A stretch of 64,000 nt of DNA, taken from contig OZ034979.1 of the NCBI GenBank assembly GCA_964030785.1, positions 37,747,984 through 37,811,983 on the forward strand, given 5' to 3'. The notes under the pieces are model-generated. The model was given only the letters and a program-made list of their open reading frames with translations, was not told where the DNA came from and ran no database searches. A program made the position numbers and the translations under genes. The stretch's first letter is position 1. Every line of letters begins with the position of its first letter. Shown piece after piece: positions 56,983 to 64,000 of the stretch. This DNA is from Siderastrea siderea (taxonomy: Eukaryota > Cnidaria > Anthozoa > Scleractinia > Rhizangiidae).

Positions 56983-57398
56983 CAGGGGCACCCAACGAGA
57001 AATTTTCAGCAAAAAGCCTGAAATATCATTTTCAGCTTTCTTAAATTGTTTCAGAGCTTTTTAAGGCATATTCGTGAAAGCTAATATAGATTGATCTGTT
57101 CGGCACTCTTAGCTGAAGATTTAGGCCGCAGAAAATTTTAGGAAACAGAATCCAATCCAAGGAATTTCCGAGCTGCTGAAGGCTCTCCGAAAATGCCAGC
57201 TGACCTTATTTTGCACTCTAAACGACATATTTGTCCCTATGAAAACAATAGGAACTAATGAGTCTTCTTGTTACGAAAGTCCTTGGTAATGTTTCGCCAA
57301 AGAAATCTCTAGCTTTCACTGCAACTGAATCCGAATATCTCAGGCGATTTTAGGCCTTCCGAACAGATACCCCCGAAACGACCCGTTGGGTGCCCCTG
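56983..57398. mobile_element. MITE, 416 bp, TIR CAGGGGCACCCAACG, 6-bp TSD
   Basis: Perfect 15-bp TIRs CAGGGGCACCCAACG and CGTTGGGTGCCCCTG, with TTCAAA duplicated at 56977-56982 and 57399-57404. The mirrored right arm near 62525 (read in reverse: GAGCTTCAAAAATGATTTTG) is the uninserted site. No coding capacity. The 6-bp duplication is the same size as that of the 5241-6518 element, but TIRs differ. Confidence 0.93.
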
Positions 57399-58189
57399 TT
57401 CAAAAATGATTTTGGTAGAAACTGCGTTGTTCTTTTTGTTTGAAATAATTTAATTTTGAAAGTATACATTTCTCATCAGGAAAAGTACTTTGTAATTTTT
57501 AAATTATTTTTCACCATGTGCTAAACCTTCAAATCGATTCAGCTTCTGGCTGTTGAACTAAGAAAAGATATTCTCAGGATTGGTGCAAAAATTTCTTTGG
57601 GTAAATGATTGAGAGCGACGCGAGAGCTTTTCAAAGTTCGTTAAAATGCAGGTTTTTTTACCCTTCCTGGCAACATCCATTCGCGAGTCACGCACATATT
57701 TTAATGTGTTTTTCGACCCCTATGAGATCGAAAACGTCAAACAGAAAAACAGTTCGAAACGCTCTAACCTCATTTGCTGTAGAGGACAGGTCCAGAGGCC
57801 ATTTTCGTGTGATTCTCTTGCCGTTTGTCGTATTTTGGTCCTGCTGATGACGTGTAATGAACCGAATGAACACCGCCAAAGTGGGTCAATTTAATTGTAA
57901 ACAGTCGAACAGCTCAACGACACCGTGTCGTTGAGATGGGCCATATTTTCTTTAAAAGATGGGCCATCTTTTCTTGTAAAGCGTTCGACGTCGTTCTGCA
58001 CTACGGCATCTTACTCAACGGTTCAGTTGATTTAATACGAGTGTTGCTCAGTTTTCAGTGCACAAAAGCATTATCCGATTTGACTGCTAAATTGCGACCA
58101 AACGTGGATGGCGCCGCGTGCGTATTTGGTTTGTCACGCAATGCGTATCAAAGGCATTTTAGGGGGTAGGGGAAGGGCAAAACCTTTGA

Positions 58190-61136
58190 GGTGAAGTAAA
58201 ATAACATCCAGTGTTAATTGCAGGGATTATTCGTGGTTTTAATGGCGTCGTGTGTCTTTCTTACTTATTACCAGTGTTGTTACAACCATTAAAAATTGTA
58301 TTTGCTACCCTAGTAGTCTGAAACGCAATTCCAACCGTTGTACAAGCTTACAGCTGAGTGGTGCAACAGAAGGGGCGCTATTATTAAATAGACCCAACTT
58401 TAATACGGGGAAAACCTATAACTACAAGGGGCTCCCTTTTGTTAATTGACGAGCGGGCATTCTACCTATGGTCATTGGTGTCAGTCTGCTGGTTCTCAGC
58501 TGGCACAGGACCGGCACAAGGCACAGTTACATCAGGAGTGAAAGTCAGCTCACTGTTAATGTGTTGGATGGAGTTTTGGACAGGAAGGGTTTTCTCTTCA
58601 TAACAAATGGGTGTGATCGAAGTTTTGAACTGTGCTCGCTTGTCAGCTGTTTGACATAGTCTACATTAGTGTGTCCTGACTAATGAGTGGGGCTTCTAAC
58701 AGCACGCCAGTGCTGTTTGAAGACTGAGAAATATGGCACGTAACCATGGTAACAAAACATGAGGTTCTGTTCCTGGATTTCTGTTTACGAATCTTACTGA
58801 GACAGGTTCCCAGTGAGCAAGATCTCTCACAGCAGCCAGCATACTTATCATAATAGATATGAGGATATCAAAACGGAAATACGTCAAGCATCTTGCCCTT
58901 AAACGTCTGTTACCTCTTTCACGTTCTACATACACCTTAATGAGGACGAAGAGAAGAGTGAGGCTTCCATCGATAACCTGGCTAATATTCGGATAGACCA
59001 CAAGCGAATATCAACCTCACCTGATCCAACTTTTACAAGCGAACCAGTCTCGCGTAAGATAACTTCAGATCCCTTTTTCCCCAGTCCTCTTTCACTTTTG
59101 GCCACTACCCTTTTCCTTACCTTAACCCGGGAACCGGCCCCTTGTGCTGCAGCTTCTGCTCGACACTATTGCCGGGTTGCACTGTCACGCCATACAAATA
59201 TAAATTCGAAACCATTCAATAAAAGAAGCCAAGAATTTCAAATGTTGTTAAAGTTTAATAAATAAACAACTTCTCCAAGTCTCAGGCCTGTGCGGTACAG
59301 TGTTCTTGAGGTATTTGCCAAACCGTTCCACCCAAATTTACAGAGCTTTGTATGGAGACGCCATATTGGTGTACCGCCGTGGTACACCAATATGGCGGCC
59401 GGATATCAAAGAAAACACCTGGAATTCACTTTTGCTATGAAAGCGATTACTTTTCGCTCGTGAGCTAGTATACTTTCACGTAAACACCTCACCTAATACT
59501 TGAAATGTTCAAACTGCTAAAAATCCCAAGGAGAGGCCTTTTTTTCAAGCAAGAGAGCTTTGTCACGGCGCCATCTTGATGTCACGTACGACGGAGAACT
59601 CGAAAATTCAAAATGCTCTAGTTTAAAAACGAAGGACGCTACCGAGCTGGAAACTTGTAAAAAGATATATTTTAATGTCATCTTACACCTGTTGACCATA
59701 AAAATTCAGCAGGCCTAGCGAGTGTTGATTTTAGGATTTTATGACGTCACATGCAAACCAGCAATTCCAAGTTTTGCACGATGGCTGGGACATATCGTCA
59801 TTGCATTCAAGCGTTCGTTGTAAAAACTGACTCGTAACTTGTGGTATCAGGCCCGTAGCAAGGCTGAAATAAATGCTGCGAACAAATTGGCCTAGTCGAA
59901 GCCTCCCCCCCTTCAAAATACACACTCGCATAGATACTAAGTCTGTTCACAATGCCACAGTTTGTGTCGATTTCGTCAAAAACGACACCTTTTTGGGGAC
60001 ATCGTTCGTTGACAATTTGCCAAAAAGCTGCTTCCTGTTTGCTTTTTCGCCGACAAAGTTGTTGGCAACATCCACCAGATTTAAAGCATCAGTTTTAAAA
60101 AAGTACCCTTAAAGTTACAAGGTTTGTTAAACTTGAAACATTTTGACAGCCAAGCTACGAATTTCGGACCTGTTTTACCTAACTCTCGTAAACGTTTACG
60201 TAACTTTTATCACTCAGTTGGTGAGATAAAAATAGTTTTGTTCCTTAGACTTGTTATAAAACAACATGATGAGCTTAAGGCTTGCAGCAAATACACAGCA
60301 GTCGCTTAGCTATTAAAGGCATTAAGGTCCTTCACAGTAAAGCTATACTGCCAGGGTCAAGGTGATATGGGTGAAGAAAGACATTGGTAAGGAACCTGGG
60401 TGACTGAAATGTGCGGTGGGCTAGTAGATTTCTGAAGCCCACTTGCCCGGTGGCTAGTGACTCAACAGATGTCAAACCCTGTTGAAGGTTGTAAAATTAT
60501 AAAAGGAACTTTTTGTTGCACATTAATCCGTTTTAATTATATATTTTTTGGCTCATTTATTGTAATGTTTTTTCAACTTCCAAAAATTCTGGGGGCTTGA
60601 GCCCCCCCCCCCCCCTGCCCCTCCCCCTCCTACGGGCCTGGGTATTCTTGATGCATGAAAGTAAGGGAACAATTGTTTTCAAGCTTTTGATTCGTCTAGT
60701 GTTGTAACCACAAACTCCGACAACAAGAAAATGGAACCAACAACAACCGTCTTCTGTGTAACCAAGCAATTCATGTATGTAAATATGTATGATTTGTGAA
60801 AAAAAAGTCCGAGGTCCCCCCTCTAAGCCAAAACAATAAGCACAAACTAGTTAGTCAAATCACAATTTCCCTGATAAAAACGATTTTAATGTTCTGGGCT
60901 CGACGTTTTGAAGAGGTTTTCAAATTAAGCTAGTACACGTATCCTTTTTAGCTAATTTTCGTGTTCGAACATTGTTATTTGCATGCCTACAACTCACGCC
61001 GAGGGGTGACTACTTTTTCTGCATTCTGGCACGGGAGGTTGAGGTGCCTAAATGTAGCACTAATTTTGTTTGGTATTTTTGGTCCATTACTAGTTCCTCC
61101 CATTTCCCGAAACCTGAGCCGTTTATAGTCAAAGCC
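58190..61136. other. Centre of the inverted-repeat structure, no gene recognised
   Basis: Scattered short open frames only. Contains a perfect 17-bp hairpin at 59359-59397 and a C-run at 60601-60615. Confidence 0.5.
59359..59397. repeat. Perfect 17-bp hairpin, 5-base loop
   Basis: CGCCATATTGGTGTACC, loop GCCGT, GGTACACCAATATGGCG. Flanks are not repeated. Confidence 0.95.
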
Positions 61137-61762
61137 GGTAACGGACCAATGAATTCATTGATGGAAAATTGATTCCGTTCGTTCATTGAATAATCCATTC
61201 GTGAAATGAATAATCCAATAATCAAATTGAGCCTCGATTCAATAATCGAATGTTGATTTGATTAATGAACAAACGCCTTGCCATATATTTCTCCTGAAAT
61301 GCCAAATTTCAAGTTTATTTTTAGTATAAAGTGCAAGATGAGATTGTAAAATAACGCAAAGGTTGCATGTCACACCAGACAACAAAGATCAATCGATCGA
61401 TCAAACTGGTAAGCTTTTGCAAATATTCACAAGTATTCTTTAACCGAAACGGCAAATATCAAAAGGGAGAATTAATCGTATGTACCAACGCCGGTAGAAA
61501 AGGTTATAACATTCCATGCTAATGGCGTGTTTATGGAAAAATTAGAATACTAAAATAACTTACCCGTTTTTTATTCAAGTCCGCCATTTTTGCCGGCCGC
61601 ACACCCTTCCATATATGGTATAGCTTTTGTTCATTAATCCAATCAACATTCGATTATTGAATCGAGGCTCAATCTGACTATTGGATTATTCATTTCACGA
61701 ATGGATTATTCAATCAACGAACGGAATCAATATTCCATTAACGAATTCATTAGTCCGTTAAC
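61137..61762. mobile_element. MITE-like element with about 125-bp TIRs
   Basis: From GGTAACGGACCAATGAATTC to GATTAATGAACAAACGC, mirrored from GTTCATTAATCCAATCAACA to GAATTCATTAGTCCGTTAAC. TIRs are built of AATAATCCA / TTCATTG / CGAACGGAATC modules. It sits between the centre and the right arm of the large repeat. No clear target duplication. Confidence 0.8.
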
Positions 61763-62639
61763 GACGAGAACGCCTCAGCGGCTTCGAATGTAAAAAGAAT
61801 CAGAGCAGATTTTGCCCTTCCCCTACCCTCTAGTAAAATGTCCATTCCGATGATTTGCATTGCGTGACGCGGCTCTAGATAGAACTCTGGTCACGTTAGC
61901 GGCGACATGTCGTGATAAAAACCTTTTTGTGTATTGCCAACTAAGCAACAATGACCAGCAACTGAACCGTTGAGTAAGATGTCACAGTGAAGAAAGATGT
62001 CGAACGTTTTGCAAGAAAGGTTGCTGTTGAGCTGTTCGACCGTTTACAATACACTGACCCAGTTGGCGGTGTTCATTGGACGTCATCAACAGGACCAAAA
62101 TACGTCGAACGGCAAGAGAATCACTCGGAAATGGCCTCTGGACCTGTCCTCTACAGCCAATGAGGTAAGAGCATTTCGAACTGTTTTTCTCTGTGACGTT
62201 TTCGATCTCATATGGGTCGAAACACATTAAAATATGTGCGTGACTCGCGAATGGAATGTTGCCAAGAAGGGTCAAATTACCTGCATTTTAACGAACTTGG
62301 AAAAGCTCTCGCGTCGCTCTCAATCATTTGCCCAAAGAAATTTTTGCAGCAATCCTGAGAACATCTTTTCTTAATTCAACAGCCAGAAGCTGAATAGATT
62401 TGAAGGTTTAGCACATGGTGAAAAAATAATTTAATTCACGAAGTACTTTTCCTGATGAGAAATGTATACTTTCAAAATTAAATTATTTCAAACACAAAGA
62501 ACAACGCAGTTTCTACCAAAATCATTTTTGAAGCTCTTAAGAGATCGCAAAAGTAAAATTGAGTGTTTAAAAAGACGACGGAGGGATTTGTTTTTGCACG
62601 CGAACGCCTCAAATTGATGTCAGAGGGTGTCAATGGGGT

Positions 62640-62730
62640 ATACCTCTTGTCAGTAAACAGTTTAAAAAAATCCCTTTTAGTCGGTAAACAGTAAAAAGAA
62701 TCCCTTTAGTCAGTAAACAGCAAAGCGGGG
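62640..62730. repeat. Minisatellite, about 30-bp unit, three copies
   Basis: TCAGTAAACAGTTTAAAAAA, then ATCCCTTTTAGTCGGTAAAC, then CAGTAAAAAGAATCCCTTTA and AGTCAGTAAACAGC: AGTCRGTAAACAGT followed by an A-rich stretch and ATCCCTTT, repeated. Confidence 0.8.
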
Positions 62731-63395
62731 AAAAAAGTCAGTTAATAATTAACGTTTACTAACCTTTTTCTCACAATGTAGTCAACAGCGATGTTGATCA
62801 CAAACTTTCATTTTCTTAGTGGTAGGAAAAAAATTCCAGAATCGATAAAACGGTCTTAAATAAAAAAAAATTAAATAAAAATAAAAAAACAGCATGGAAA
62901 ATACTTCACTGACGAACAGATGAGTTTCTGACGAGTGAACAAAAATCACATGCGCGCATTTTTCTATGGCTTACACTCTATTGTTGAAGACAGCAGCAAG
63001 GAGAATCGACAGAATCAAACAGGAGTTACGAAACAGAATCAAACAGGATTATGAAATATTCTTTCTTCGCAAATTCACTTGATATCTTTCTTTTAGTGTT
63101 CTACAAGCTGATGTGTCTGAGAAAGGTAGTAAGTTTTAATGTAGGGCAGTTCTGACCCAAGAACGTCGAAATCTCCATGACATAGCCCCTTTAAGGTCCT
63201 TTAATTGACACCAAGAAAGCCCTCCACGTGCAGCCTGAAGTTATTGAAGCTCTCAATTAAATAATATTCTTGAGCGAAAACGTTTGATAACTTCGGCATT
63301 ACACAGCACAAATGGATGCCATGCCACGTTTGCCAAGGTCGAAAGTCAGGAGCAGGAGGGAGTGATGAACTCGCCGCTCGGCTGGTTCGAGGTGT
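62731..63395. other. Intergenic, nothing recognised
   Basis: AT-rich, no gene. AAATAAAAATAAAAAAAC low-complexity stretch near 62870. Confidence 0.5.
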
Positions 63396-63570
63396 CTGGC
63401 CATCGTGACGTCACGACGTGAAAAGCGCGCGAGTTTGCCGAGTCTTCAAAAATGGCGCTGGCAACTATGTTAGAGTTCGGGCTACAAACGTACTTTTTGT
63501 GCTATTAAGCTTTCAGCTAAGCTTGTTTTCTTTGGTAATGGAATTTTAGTCATCCCTTTTTTCGATATAG
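63396..63570 (+). promoter_or_regulatory. Candidate promoter and first exon of a downstream + strand gene
   Basis: CATCGTGACGTCACGACGTG (CRE-like TGACGTCA at about 63406) and a GC-rich patch (GCGCGCGAG) precede an exon-like stretch ending TTCGATATAG|GTAAGTGG, a strong donor at 63571. It contains a short open frame (63452-63508). The following exons are beyond the window. Confidence 0.4.
63452..63508 (+). CDS. Possible short upstream ORF, 18 codons
   Basis: ATGGCGCTGGCAACTATG to TAA, encoding MALATMLEFGLQTYFLCY, in the candidate first exon. It could be a regulatory uORF or chance. Confidence 0.2.
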   Translation: MALATMLEFGLQTYFLCY

Positions 63571-64000
63571 GTAAGTGGCTCTTTGTCTTAACGTTAAAAT
63601 CACACTTAAATAATATTTTAAGAGTCATGTTTACTCTCTGCGATCGAAGAATTATGCGGGAAAATTATTATTGTCCACGTCCCAAAAAGTGTGTTTATTT
63701 CAGTTAAATACCACAGGGAAACTTGAAACTTGGCTACGGACTAGCCTATAGTTTAACAAAAGTACCCAAGTTGAAACAAGTGGTATAGTATTTGCCAAAA
63801 AAATGATCAGTCCGTTTGTTTAGCTGAGTATAATAGAGGGCGAACCTAGAAGGGTATGTTTAGCACTTAAAAGTTAACTTTTCTTACAGTATTTGCTTCC
63901 ATCTTCTGTATAAGGAAAGAATAGTGATATTTAATTGCTAGGGAAAGAGTAATAGAACTTAGTAAATTTTTGCCACCTCATTTAACCCGTGTAAACTACA

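Larger units (their letters stand above)
56088..62613. repeat. Large inverted-repeat structure, about 6.5 kb, arms interrupted by nested elements
   Basis: The left arm (56088-56146, 56936-56982, 57399-about 58190) is mirrored in the right arm (61795-62613). Matching landmarks: GCGTTCGCGTGCAAAAACAA, ATGATTTTGGTAGAAACTGC, ATGTGCTAAACCTTCAAATC, ATTGAGAGCGACGCG and GGACAGGTCCAGAGGCC. Left-arm gaps are explained by two nested insertions. The centre (58190-61795) has no recognised protein. It could be a non-autonomous element with long TIRs or an inverted segmental duplication. Confidence 0.8.

Noticed and set aside
57605..57894. Open frames near 57605-57894 and 61982-62275
   Set aside because: They are mirror images caused by the inverted repeat, with no recognisable protein.
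58696..59001. 101-codon minus-strand frame with hydrophobic stretches
   Set aside because: No family resemblance, no splice or promoter context; length is compatible with chance.

Overview
The window is eukaryotic: genes have GT..AG introns, intergenic DNA is AT-rich, and it is full of autonomous and non-autonomous transposons. A Penelope-like element with hammerhead ribozymes, an XPG/PIN-like (Academ-type) DNA transposon, LINEs, foldback elements and apolipoprotein-L-like genes together suggest a marine invertebrate. My best guess is an anthozoan cnidarian such as a stony coral; this is inferred from gene and repeat content only.

Layout. (1) 62-1944: the last three exons of a conserved host gene, PSMD7/Rpn8 of the 26S proteasome lid, + strand. 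(2) 2.3-8.0 kb: intergenic DNA with microsatellites, a 1.28-kb inverted-repeat element with a clean 6-bp target duplication, and a MITE. (3) 8.0-46.2 kb: a tandem array of three repeat units (A from 8.0 kb, B from 17.8 kb, C from 43.07 kb). Each starts with an apolipoprotein-L-like (APOL) gene, followed by several kb of shared flank. That flank holds a candidate promoter/5' exon which may belong to the next APOL gene. Copy 1 is intact. Copy 2 carries a 646-bp TTAA-flanked MITE inside its coding sequence that may be spliced as an intron. Copy 3 has lost its acidic tail to a stop codon.

The units act as internal controls, because one supplies the empty site for insertions in another. Unit B has gained a 6.0-kb Academ-like transposon (20827-26865), a 2.9-kb DNA transposon (31149-34041), a 5'-truncated LINE (37507-39270) and a 1.24-kb foldback element (40707-41946). 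Units A and B both hold a Penelope-like element, but with the interior in opposite orientation.

(4) 46.2-54.9 kb: an 8.1-kb DNA transposon with about 530-bp terminal inverted repeats, inserted in a LINE fragment. It carries a DDE/integrase-type transposase on + and a convergent HECT-type ubiquitin ligase-like gene on -, both now broken. (5) 55-62.6 kb: a large nested inverted-repeat structure with no recognised gene. (6) 63.4-63.6 kb: a possible promoter and first exon of a further + strand gene running out of the window.

The only clear host genes are PSMD7 and the APOL copies. All transposon genes carry frameshifts or stops as read here; some lesions could be assembly errors. Splice sites, ORFs and repeat ends were read by eye, without alignment or database search.
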